The notes below the pieces were generated by a model. It was not told the DNA's origin, did not search any database, and worked only from the letters and a program-made list of their open reading frames with translations. A DNA stretch of 23,632 nt from a virus. Positions within the stretch are counted from its first letter, which is position 1. The number at the start of each line of letters is the position of its first letter. The position numbers were made by a program, and so were the translations under genes. Shown here piece after piece: positions 15,888 through 23,052 of the stretch. The stretch covers positions 1-23,632 of IMG/VR virus record IMGVR_UViG_3300020119_000010. One strand, written 5' to 3'.

Positions 15888-16799
15888 CTATCCTCCAGAG
15901 TTGACGAATTGCAACATCTGAACCAAGTGCGCCTGACGTTCTTCATCACTCATCTGACCAACAGATTTTTCACTCGTGGGAGCGATAGTACCTGTAGGAG
16001 GAATGATGTTAGGCGCAGGACGCCCTTGGTTCTGACGTGAGTACATACGCTGGAACACCTGCTTCTGTTCCTCAAACGCAGCGTTAGCATCAATGTTATT
16101 GCCCTGGTTCACCTGATTGAACATGCGCCCCAGGACATCTTGTACGTCAACAGCGTCACCGTATTTGCCAACCAGTTCCTGAATCTGTGTGTCGATTTGT
16201 TTCTGGTAGCTATCTACTTGCGCGTTGTATTGCTGCTCTTGAACGTACTGATCCATTGTCTGCTGACGCCGGTCAAGGTCAGCTTGCCGTTGTTCCAGCT
16301 GAACTAGATATGGGTCCTTCCCCATCTCTAGTGATTCTTGTTCAGGTGTCTGCTGGTCTTGAAGCAAGCCCTGCTGCCTGACGTAATCCGTAATGAGACG
16401 GTGAAGCTCAAGCGGATTCTCTTGCAGTTGTCGGACTAGGTTCAAGCCATAACCTAAAGCCTGAGGATTGACACCTTCGTAAGCCTGGTAAGGCTTGTAC
16501 TTACCCTCAAGCTCCTGGTACTTTGTTTCAAGGCCCCGGTAGTTATCATCCCAAGATTTCAGGTGAGTCTTGAGCTTGCTATGAAAGACATCCGGCACAC
16601 CTTGTAGAAAAGGTGCCCATGCCGGGTTGTCTGGTGTTGACGGCTGAGTTGTAACAGTCTGCTGAGGTGCGGCCTGCTGTGTTGAAGTATCAGCAGGAGC
16701 AGATGTAGCCGGGCTTGAGCCGTTCACACCTGAGAACGACTCAACAGTCAGACCTGTCCCTGACTCGAAGTCACTACCACTATCGAAACCTTCGGTCAC
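15888..16799 (-). CDS. Capsid scaffold protein (303 aa)
   Basis: Begins at GTG 16799, with AGGA seven bases upstream. The composition is that of scaffolds: an acidic Ser/Thr-rich, disordered N-terminus (1-60), a Pro/Gln-rich linker, then long helical, coiled-coil-prone stretches rich in Glu, Gln, Leu and Lys (about 85-215, including YLVQLEQRQADLDRRQQTMD), and a short helical C-terminus (MSDEERQAHLVQMLQF) that would bind the coat. No cysteine and no catalytic motif. Its place between portal and major capsid genes is the usual one for a short-tailed phage. It would guide assembly of the procapsid and then leave it. Confidence 0.8.
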   Translation of the reverse strand: MTEGFDSGSDFESGTGLTVESFSGVNGSSPATSAPADTSTQQAAPQQTVTTQPSTPDNPAWAPFLQGVPDVFHSKLKTHLKSWDDNYRGLETKYQELEGKYKPYQAYEGVNPQALGYGLNLVRQLQENPLELHRLITDYVRQQGLLQDQQTPEQESLEMGKDPYLVQLEQRQADLDRRQQTMDQYVQEQQYNAQVDSYQKQIDTQIQELVGKYGDAVDVQDVLGRMFNQVNQGNNIDANAAFEEQKQVFQRMYSRQNQGRPAPNIIPPTGTIAPTSEKSVGQMSDEERQAHLVQMLQFVNSGG

Positions 16800-16827
16800 T
16801 GCGATTCCTAACTAGAGGACTCCTGTA

Positions 16828-16844
16828 CTTGTCCTGGCGACAAG
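16828..16844 (-). promoter_or_regulatory. Small hairpin ahead of the scaffold gene
   Basis: CTTGTC and GACAAG form a perfect six-base stem around a five-base loop, in the 54-base gap between the 85-aa gene and the scaffold. No T-run follows. It may mark mRNA processing or may mean nothing. Confidence 0.3.
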
Positions 16845-16853
16845 CCCTGGAAG

Positions 16854-17111
16854 TTAAACGGGAATACCACCTGCGTTGGTTGCGTCATTGCGAAGGTAGA
16901 ACAACTTGTCCCAGATGCTTTCCTGAGCAAGTCTTGCAGCTGTCCAATAGGCAGCATTCAGAGCAGTCAGTCGTGCATCTAACGTCCTGATGTCCTGAGT
17001 CGCCAGGAAGTTAGCTGACACAGCAGGGCTCGCAACGTCAGTAGGAGTCCACCTTGGATCAGATACGGTGATGCCCATACCAAACCCAGGAACCATTGTG
17101 ATGTTAGTCAT
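16854..17111 (-). CDS. Small helical protein between portal and scaffold (85 aa)
   Basis: Preceded by the strongest ribosome site in the window (AAGGAGGTGA, three bases before ATG 17111, overlapping the portal stop), so it is probably made in quantity. After an extended N-terminus (MTNITMVPGFGMGITVSDPR) the sequence turns helical (IRTLDARLTALNAAYWTAAR and QESIWDKLFYLRND). No cysteine, signal or membrane segment. Its high predicted translation, in line with scaffold and capsid genes, suggests a head-assembly or minor capsid role, but I do not recognise a family. Confidence 0.65.
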   Translation of the reverse strand: MTNITMVPGFGMGITVSDPRWTPTDVASPAVSANFLATQDIRTLDARLTALNAAYWTAARLAQESIWDKLFYLRNDATNAGGIPV

Positions 17112-17114
17112 GAT

Positions 17115-17124
17115 TCACCTCCTT
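17115..17124 (-). promoter_or_regulatory. Near-perfect Shine-Dalgarno site
   Basis: AAGGAGGTGA in the mRNA just before ATG 17111, overlapping the TAA of the portal gene. This is almost the full anti-16S complement and is stronger than the sites of neighbouring genes. Confidence 0.8.
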
Positions 17125-19342
17125 ACATCGGTTGCTGTGGTGGTGTCGGCATTCCACCTTGCGGTGAAGGCGGCATTGGTGGCCCGCCGCCACCTTGCGG
17201 TGGTGGACCTGACTGACCAGGCATACCTTCCATACCAGGAGGTCCTTGAGAAGGATCACCTGACATACCCATTGCTCCGGGTGGCGCACCACCCATAGCT
17301 GCTCCCATCATGGGATTCATCATGGCAGCAAAAGCACGTGTCTCATGAAGTCTGATGTGCTTGGCGAACTGATCCTGAACAATAGGATCGAGCATCTCGA
17401 ACTCTTGAGACTTGCGGTAGTTGTTGTGTGTAGTGATGTGAACCTGATGATTGTCCCAGTCATTCACCTTGACGACAGGTGGGAACGTGGCAGCATTCAC
17501 AGGGTCGATAACAGGTAGGCCGGTCTGAGGATCACGTGAACCTTCGCCACCAACAACGGCGTTCTGAGACTGCTCCTGATTCCACTGAGCTACCTGTTGG
17601 GCAGTCAGCTTCTTCATGCGCAAGTTCTCGCGCTGAGCACATCTCATGTCAATACGCATCCTGTCTACCAGGACGTTAACGCTACCCATCTCCATCATGT
17701 CCAACATCTGCTGTGCTGTGATCGCACCAGATGTGAACAAGTCCATCAAGAAAGCCTGACGTGCAGACTTACTCATCGGCAGAGATGAACCAGGCTCTAC
17801 ACGTATATCGAGGCCATTTGCAATGTCCGAGCCCTTGAGAGCGAACGAGTCAAATGCCCTGTCGGTGCCCGCCACACGTATGATCCGTGGGATGTCCCAG
17901 AAGTCAACGACAAGAGATAGCCCCTGTCGAGATATTTTAGTGATGGCCTGCTCAACTGATGACATTGTGGTTGCGAGCATCGACTCGTCCTTCTCTTGAA
18001 GGTACGCAATCGCAGTTGCTGCAACAACACCTTGTCCGGGTGCCATGCCACGTGATACTTGATGCTGCCCGGAGACATCCTCCATGTCCGAGATAATGCG
18101 ACCGAGTTCTTCGAGCACATAATTAGGAATGGGTGTGAGAGGTAGTGGTTCGGGCTTACCCAATGCTGGCTTGTAGAAGACCAGCTTGCCTGGTTCAGAG
18201 GTGTACTTTGATGGGTCCATTGTTCCAATGGGCACCAACAACTGGGGACGTGCCATACGGTTCTTGGACTCGATGATCTGATTACGAGTCTGGTTGTATT
18301 CCTTCTGTAGCGGGTTGGTGTCATTAAGAATGGAATCAGCATAGAACTTACCATTCATCAGGTCTTTCACATGAGCGTATGGGTACTCATCATGTGAATA
18401 GGGCATACCCTCTTGGAAATTGACTACCTTGTCACCCACTAAGGTGATCAGTCCACCCTCTTTCAGGAGGGGAGTAGAGCCAGGCTTCACGTAAGCCTCA
18501 GTGATCAGCACACTGTCAGGTGCGGCATTACTAGCAGCGCCACCTGTGCTCTGGAAGTAAGCAGACTCGAAGATTTCAGTCTTCGCCACCATGCTTGCTG
18601 CGAACTGACCTTTGAAGAATCTGTTAGCCCATTCAACAGGGCGAGTATATGCCTCAATCACATGAGGCTGTTCCTCGATGTCTTCACACAGCAGATCAGG
18701 GACAAACAAGTTGTACGGCGTCACCACACCAAAGTTCACATTACCTGTGGTGGGCATACCCATGACTGTCTTGAGAGTCTTGTCTGTATAGTTCTGGTCA
18801 TACCACGTCTTGAGAAAGCCATTCCCGGTGATGACACACCAGAAGGCCATACGTTCCATCTTCCACTGTATATTACAGTGCTGGTATAGGAACTCCCACA
18901 CCGCCTCAGCTGACTGAGCGGCGAATAGGTCATCGTCCTCCCCCGACGCAGGAACCACCGTCACAGTGGGTTTCTGAGATGTCATGCGAGTTATCTCAGT
19001 GCGCACCAAAGGACGAGTCCTATTGGTAATGCTCCGCGTCCTATGACGCGGTGAGGGAGGGGTACCTAGTCTGGTCATACCAGACTTACCAGTCACCTCT
19101 TCAATGTACTGTTCACCTGAGTACATTTGGAGGTTGACATCCCACTGCCGCCTAATACGTTGGCGGTCAGTCTTCATCTTCTCGTACTGCTCTTTGACCC
19201 ATGATGCAAGCTGAGCCTGCACCTTATCGTTCGGCAGTTTATTCGTACTGCCCTGAGAGTTCGGATCGAATCCGTTCAAACTCATCTGAGGCAAGGTCGC
19301 CGGTGAACCCGGTTGCTTCATCATAGATGGAGCCGTCACCAT
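17123..19342 (-). CDS. Portal protein (739 aa)
   Basis: Portal features: a helical basic start (KEQYEKMKTDRQRIRRQWDV, 50-69), NRTRPLVRTEITRMTSQKP at 107-125, which is the usual stem-side segment, and WCVITGNGFLKTWYDQ at 168-183. A long middle region carries a helical KNRMARPQLLVP segment. It would form the dodecameric DNA channel at one capsid vertex. The last 65 residues or so are a Pro/Gly/Met/Gln-rich tail, likely disordered. ATG 19342 has GAAGAAG-type bases upstream and overlaps the membrane gene by 104 bases. ATG 19285 would reduce the overlap but has no ribosome site, so the start is uncertain by up to 19 codons. Order (terminase, two small genes, portal, scaffold, coat) supports the call. 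Confidence 0.85.
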   Translation of the reverse strand: MVTAPSMMKQPGSPATLPQMSLNGFDPNSQGSTNKLPNDKVQAQLASWVKEQYEKMKTDRQRIRRQWDVNLQMYSGEQYIEEVTGKSGMTRLGTPPSPRHRTRSITNRTRPLVRTEITRMTSQKPTVTVVPASGEDDDLFAAQSAEAVWEFLYQHCNIQWKMERMAFWCVITGNGFLKTWYDQNYTDKTLKTVMGMPTTGNVNFGVVTPYNLFVPDLLCEDIEEQPHVIEAYTRPVEWANRFFKGQFAASMVAKTEIFESAYFQSTGGAASNAAPDSVLITEAYVKPGSTPLLKEGGLITLVGDKVVNFQEGMPYSHDEYPYAHVKDLMNGKFYADSILNDTNPLQKEYNQTRNQIIESKNRMARPQLLVPIGTMDPSKYTSEPGKLVFYKPALGKPEPLPLTPIPNYVLEELGRIISDMEDVSGQHQVSRGMAPGQGVVAATAIAYLQEKDESMLATTMSSVEQAITKISRQGLSLVVDFWDIPRIIRVAGTDRAFDSFALKGSDIANGLDIRVEPGSSLPMSKSARQAFLMDLFTSGAITAQQMLDMMEMGSVNVLVDRMRIDMRCAQRENLRMKKLTAQQVAQWNQEQSQNAVVGGEGSRDPQTGLPVIDPVNAATFPPVVKVNDWDNHQVHITTHNNYRKSQEFEMLDPIVQDQFAKHIRLHETRAFAAMMNPMMGAAMGGAPPGAMGMSGDPSQGPPGMEGMPGQSGPPPQGGGGPPMPPSPQGGMPTPPQQPM

Positions 19343-19616
19343 AGCCTCGCTTCTTCAATCGCTCAATCTCAGCTGTATCGCTAGGATCGTAGTCGGATTC
19401 TAACACCGCACTATCTGCCGTGGCTACAACCTGATATGTCATCGGGTCCTTAGTAGACAGCAAATCAACTGCGTGTTTGAGAAGTGCAAGCTGTTCAGAT
19501 GAGGTTTGGGCCGTCCTCAACTGGGACTTCTGTTGCGAGGAAAGCATCAACCACATCATCAGGATTGAGGCTCCTAACACGCCCAATATAAGTATCAACG
19601 CTTGCCACCAGTCCAC
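19239..19616 (-). CDS. Single-span membrane protein with acidic tail (125 aa)
   Basis: I choose GTG 19616 as start because GGAGGA lies eight bases upstream; an ATG seven codons earlier has no site. The product begins MDWWQALILILGVLGASILM, with a membrane span at about 4-25. A helical stretch follows (QKSQLRTAQTSSEQLALLKH, 29-48), then an acidic, flexible C-terminus ending SELSGQYE. The start resembles that of the 30-aa peptide at 8120. It overlaps the zinc-type gene by 122 bases and the portal by 104, so nearly all of its span is encoded in sequence that is also coding in another frame. The tail would be cytoplasmic or periplasmic depending on orientation. Function unknown; its place between terminase and portal suggests a membrane role during assembly or packaging, but that is a guess. 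Confidence 0.65.
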   Translation of the reverse strand: MDWWQALILILGVLGASILMMWLMLSSQQKSQLRTAQTSSEQLALLKHAVDLLSTKDPMTYQVVATADSAVLESDYDPSDTAEIERLKKRGYGDGSIYDEATGFTGDLASDEFERIRSELSGQYE

Positions 19617-19893
19617 GCTGCATGTCCTCCATTGCATCTACGGCCATTGCCATCTGTCGCTTCATGATGTCGTTCTCTTCCATCAACGTGACAACCTCTT
19701 CACGTCGAATCAGGTCGAGTTCATCCACGTTCGCCATCTCACGCCCACACTCAAGGCACATGAGGAAAGCACCGTCATATTCCTTCGTGATACCGAAGTC
19801 GATCATATCTCGCTGATCGGTACCACAGATGGCACACGTACCAGGAAAGGGGAGGAATTGACGTTCGATGATTCTGAAACGATCGCTAGTCAT
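19495..19893 (-). CDS. Four-cysteine zinc-binding-type protein with helical tail (132 aa)
   Basis: Start ATG 19893 lies at the end of the terminase gene (8-base overlap), better than the upstream in-frame ATG 19968 buried deeper within terminase. CAIC at 20-23 and CLEC at 46-49 make a Cys4 pair spaced as in a zinc ribbon. The rest is helical and acidic (ELDLIRREEVVTLMEENDIM, 58-77), probably coiled-coil, with a flexible end. A zinc ribbon beside the large terminase could bind DNA or the terminase, as a small-terminase substitute or packaging accessory, but no helix-turn-helix is visible. The motif is seen; the role is inferred from position. Confidence 0.7.
   Translation of the reverse strand: MTSDRFRIIERQFLPFPGTCAICGTDQRDMIDFGITKEYDGAFLMCLECGREMANVDELDLIRREEVVTLMEENDIMKRQMAMAVDAMEDMQRGLVASVDTYIGRVRSLNPDDVVDAFLATEVPVEDGPNLI
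19625..19630 (-). promoter_or_regulatory. Ribosome binding site supporting the GTG start at 19616
   Basis: GGAGGA in the mRNA, eight bases before the GTG, lying within the coding region of the zinc-type gene. Confidence 0.6.
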
Positions 19894-21451
19894 AATCCAC
19901 TTCCATAAGGTTGTATCCCACTTGAATGTTCCAGGGTGTATCACGTTCACCTGATGAATCAGGACCAAACTTCTCGATGTATTCCCAAATGGTGCCTACA
20001 TCTTGTGGGTCTAAAGTGTGCTCTAATGAGGTACCCATGTCAAGACCCCACGCCGACAGGTCAGGCAGGAATGTGAAGAAGTACCGCAGAGCATCAGGTG
20101 CGTGATCGTCCTTCTTATGGATCGTCTCACGTGAGTTGTTGCTGTCCTCAAGTTTAGGTGAGGTGTAGTAATCCCAGTGCAACTGCTTCATCTCACGGAT
20201 AAGGTTCTGACAACCTAATGTACATTGCCAGAAGGGCATCCGGGTGGAAGGGTTCTGCTTTAGGTACTGGTTGATCTTGTCTACCCCTACAGAGACAGTC
20301 CTCGGTACGGAATCCAGCGCAAAGTAGATGCCCGCTTCTGCATACAATGTTTGGATACTGTTTCCTGACTGCGCCTGTCGTTGTTTCATAGCCGGATCGC
20401 CGGTACGCAAGAACACGTCGATGCCGTTGTCTATCTCCCACTGGATTATCTCACTCGCCCAATCTTGTACAATCTTCTCTCTGCCGTACATCTCATGAAA
20501 GGTCACAATCGACATTCCATCGGGAGACACGGCATGATGTAGAGAAGCAGTAGGATTGTTATAACCATGATCGAGACTGTGATAGATAAGCCAATCACGT
20601 GGCGGTCGCCACGATGCTGAGAGAGTACCGTGAACACTTGCCATAAAGTCAGGGTACACAAGGCCACCACGAGGTACAAACTTACCGTGTTCACGTTTGG
20701 CTCTTTCGTCATCGTCCAGGAAGGCAAGAGCCGTCATCTTTTCCTGGACTGAAAGATATGGGTTGTCTGCCATATCTACCTCAATGATCTTGAGGTCCTT
20801 ACGTGTCCCGGATTTACCTGGCAAGTACAGTGTGTTGTATGTCCACGTCAAACCTTGCACTGGTGTCATGGTGATCCACACTCGACCACCGACATCCATA
20901 GTACGAATCAGGTTCTCTTCAAAAATCCTCTTAGGTGGTTCTTCGTCAAAGTGGATAAAGTCGCGGGACGTACCGGCGTGTTTGTCGAGTTCCTGGTCGT
21001 ATGACTTGAAGTCGATCTGATTACCGTTGGCCAAGGTAAGAATACGTTCTGAGAGTGTCCATGATCGCTCCCATGATCCATCAATAAGGTCACTTGGTAC
21101 GATCCATCGCTTGAAGATAGGCAAGAGAATACCTTGCACTCCATTGATGAAATCAACCCCAAGAACTCGACCGTGGATGCTCTTGTCGGGAATCTTAATA
21201 TATGGGTGCCGACCTGTGATCCACCACAAATCTTCGATAACGCCACCAACCGACTTGCCTGATCTGTTGCCACCAATGTACAACCTCACCGTCTCTGTTG
21301 CTTCATGAAACATGCGCTGCTTTGTGTGAGGCAGATAAGCGTGCATGTTAGGTTCAGTGGCCTGGCGCTTAAACGCCTTGGCCATCATGTTAATCATCTC
21401 CGCCTTATCTGGCGGTTCTTCGTCTTCCTTCTTCTTACGGGGTGGTGGCAT
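19886..21451 (-). CDS. terL: Terminase large subunit (521 aa)
   Basis: Packaging motor: an ATPase domain followed by a nuclease domain. Walker A is GGNRSGKS at 60-67; Walker B is FIHFDE at 165-170, with catalytic Glu170; the coupling motif is VWITMTP at 191-197. The nuclease part shows the RNase H-type acids Asp294 (SLDHGYNN), Asp352 (TGDPAMK) and Asp448/449 with Asp453 (KDDHAPDALRYF). Length is usual for the family. It translocates DNA into the prohead through the portal and cuts the concatemer. The basic start (MPPPRKKKED) overlaps the His-rich gene by 17 bases. No small terminase gene with a helix-turn-helix is visible on either side; it may lie beyond the right edge or be replaced by the zinc-type protein downstream. 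Confidence 0.95.
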   Translation of the reverse strand: MPPPRKKKEDEEPPDKAEMINMMAKAFKRQATEPNMHAYLPHTKQRMFHEATETVRLYIGGNRSGKSVGGVIEDLWWITGRHPYIKIPDKSIHGRVLGVDFINGVQGILLPIFKRWIVPSDLIDGSWERSWTLSERILTLANGNQIDFKSYDQELDKHAGTSRDFIHFDEEPPKRIFEENLIRTMDVGGRVWITMTPVQGLTWTYNTLYLPGKSGTRKDLKIIEVDMADNPYLSVQEKMTALAFLDDDERAKREHGKFVPRGGLVYPDFMASVHGTLSASWRPPRDWLIYHSLDHGYNNPTASLHHAVSPDGMSIVTFHEMYGREKIVQDWASEIIQWEIDNGIDVFLRTGDPAMKQRQAQSGNSIQTLYAEAGIYFALDSVPRTVSVGVDKINQYLKQNPSTRMPFWQCTLGCQNLIREMKQLHWDYYTSPKLEDSNNSRETIHKKDDHAPDALRYFFTFLPDLSAWGLDMGTSLEHTLDPQDVGTIWEYIEKFGPDSSGERDTPWNIQVGYNLMEVDYD

Positions 21452-21719
21452 TAGTAATCCCGATCTTAGCTAGCTCATTGAGAATCTGATCGAGGATACT
21501 ACCCACATTGTTGGTACGCGAGCCAGTGATATTAGCCGACAGGAGCGGCGCACTTGTGTTGCCGTCATGGGTGTGATTACCTGGCGAGGCGTTACTTCTA
21601 CCCTGACCTAAGGAATGATGATGTGACTCAGGACGTGAGTCCACGTCATCATTACGATGGAAAGCTAATACTGCTCGTGCGTCAGGTTCCTCATTCGCAG
21701 TATTCTTAGGCGATGTCAT
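21435..21719 (-). CDS. Small His-rich virion protein candidate (94 aa)
   Basis: ATG 21719 overlaps the preceding stop as ATGA. The middle shows ESHHHSLGQG (31-40) and a GNHTHDGNTSAPLL run (47-60), then a helical C-terminus (VGSILDQILNELAKIGITN, 72-90). I recall similar SLG.G/GNHxHDG patterns in short tail-linked proteins of actinobacterial phages, though I cannot check. The HxH pair could bind a metal ion, as in tail-tip folds. It lies between the fibre proteins and the terminase, so a tail or fibre accessory role is likely. I cannot tell whether it is a tip, an adaptor or an assembly factor. Confidence 0.65.
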   Translation of the reverse strand: MTSPKNTANEEPDARAVLAFHRNDDVDSRPESHHHSLGQGRSNASPGNHTHDGNTSAPLLSANITGSRTNNVGSILDQILNELAKIGITNATTP

Positions 21720-22375
21720 ATCAGCGGCCTTACCAGTCTCGCCTTGAAGTACACGTTAGTGGCACCTAGTACTCCACCACTGTTCTGGAAGAAGTATGGC
21801 TTGAGCACATCACCTGCACTGAGCCACACAAGTTCCTTGCCCAAGTTCATGGTAGGCCAACCGTATTGTATGGCGTTGTTGACCTTCTCCCAAGCTGACT
21901 GGTTACTGCCATTCACCTGAATGCCAGTTAACCTATAGCCACCTGCTGTCGTGGCAGCCCATTTACACATATACTCAAGTTCATAGATACCCTTGACAGG
22001 TACCACCCAAGTACCGCCGGTAAAGTCAGCTGCGTTATCATTGACACCACCAGACATCTTAGTATGCCAGAAGTTCACACTAACCAAGTTATTGGTGAAT
22101 CCAGATGAGTGGTCAGCAGACAACTTGATCAGGTAGGGGTAGTTCTGCCAACGTTTGGTATTGCCAGGTGTGACATACCACGTGATAGCAGTATCAGTCT
22201 GAGCTACTAGCTGACCATCGAACTGAGATGCGACAGGTACGGATGTTGTCTTCTTAGTAGCTGTATATCCACTAGCATAGTCAACACGATCCCAGTTAGG
22301 TTGATTCGTGTTGATGTCAGTCTCGTTGAGCGTATCAACGATCAAACCTAATCTAGGTGAGCTAGTGGGTGTCAT
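21716..22375 (-). CDS. C1q-like tail fibre / receptor-binding protein, copy 3 (219 aa)
   Basis: ATG 22375 forms ATGA with the previous stop. It shares an attachment-like N-terminus with copy 2 (SPRLGLI at 6-12; NWDRVD at 27-32), then FDGQLV (52-57), a KRW..YPYL block (74-82) and a beta-rich C-terminus. That part has VVPVKGIYELEY (124-135), KWA, GGYRL, LSAGDV (185-190) and FFQNSGGVLGA (195-205), ending VRPLI. This pattern is that of C1q/TNF-like jelly-roll domains that form trimers at fibre tips. It probably attaches to the virion by the PRLGLI region and binds the host by the C-terminus. Confidence 0.7.
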   Translation of the reverse strand: MTPTSSPRLGLIVDTLNETDINTNQPNWDRVDYASGYTATKKTTSVPVASQFDGQLVAQTDTAITWYVTPGNTKRWQNYPYLIKLSADHSSGFTNNLVSVNFWHTKMSGGVNDNAADFTGGTWVVPVKGIYELEYMCKWAATTAGGYRLTGIQVNGSNQSAWEKVNNAIQYGWPTMNLGKELVWLSAGDVLKPYFFQNSGGVLGATNVYFKARLVRPLI

Positions 22376-23052
22376 AGTGGTGTCACCAACATCATCCTGA
22401 TGTAGTAGTCAGCGTTCAACACGCCACCTGTGTTCTGCCACAAAGCAGGACAGACAGTGGTACCTGCTACCAGTTTCTTAAACTGAGACACCGTGCTCAC
22501 TGTGCTGTTACCTGTGAGGCTGGTAGGTGTGTTAGCTTCGTTCTTAATTATCTCAGCTACGGTAATCACTGAGTTGTAGGCGATAGCTGCTGAACGATAA
22601 GCAGCACCGTTAGCGTTAACTGCCCACCTGACACTCAGGTTAATCTCATAGATGCCATCAAGAGGCGCAACCAAGGCCCCATTTACGACATCAGCCGCCG
22701 AAGCATTGATACTCTGCCCTGCCTGGTAGACCAAGCCACCTTGCAAAACACTAGCAGCACCACTGCCGATAGGTACGGCCGTGTTCTGTGCGAAGAGTTG
22801 ATATGGGTAGTGTAGCCACTTTCTAGTATATCCCCCTGAACCATCTGCCCGAGCAATCCAAGACTTGCCTGTTGTTGACTCACTAACAATCAGGCCATCA
22901 TATGTCTCAGGAGTTGGAGGAATGGTACCACCAGTCACCATACGTGCGCCGACAGCTGTGTCGATCACAGGCCAGTTGTAAGCGAACGGGTCGATGACCT
23001 CATCATCAGACTCTTTGATGAGCCCTAGGCGTGGTGTCAGGTCCTTACTCAT
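22372..23052 (-). CDS. C1q-like tail fibre / receptor-binding protein, copy 2 (226 aa)
   Basis: The start is ATG 23052, overlapping the previous gene's TGA as ATGA; an in-frame ATG 40 codons upstream lies inside copy 1 and gives a non-homologous N-terminus. Residues 7-12 PRLGLI and NWPVID (26-31) match copy 3. TGKSW (61-65), RKWLHYPY (77-84), APLDGIYEI (129-137), RWA, AAYR, and a LWQNTGGVL (204-212) end match both neighbours. The C-terminal half should fold as a C1q-like beta sandwich, forming a trimer. Sequence divergence from copies 1 and 3 is high outside the framework, as expected for receptor-binding surfaces. Confidence 0.7.
   Translation of the reverse strand: MSKDLTPRLGLIKESDDEVIDPFAYNWPVIDTAVGARMVTGGTIPPTPETYDGLIVSESTTGKSWIARADGSGGYTRKWLHYPYQLFAQNTAVPIGSGAASVLQGGLVYQAGQSINASAADVVNGALVAPLDGIYEINLSVRWAVNANGAAYRSAAIAYNSVITVAEIIKNEANTPTSLTGNSTVSTVSQFKKLVAGTTVCPALWQNTGGVLNADYYIRMMLVTPL

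Noticed and set aside
19886-19968. Longer reading of the zinc-type protein from ATG 19968
   Set aside because: It would add 25 residues encoded within terminase; ATG 19893 at the terminase stop fits the cluster's junction style.
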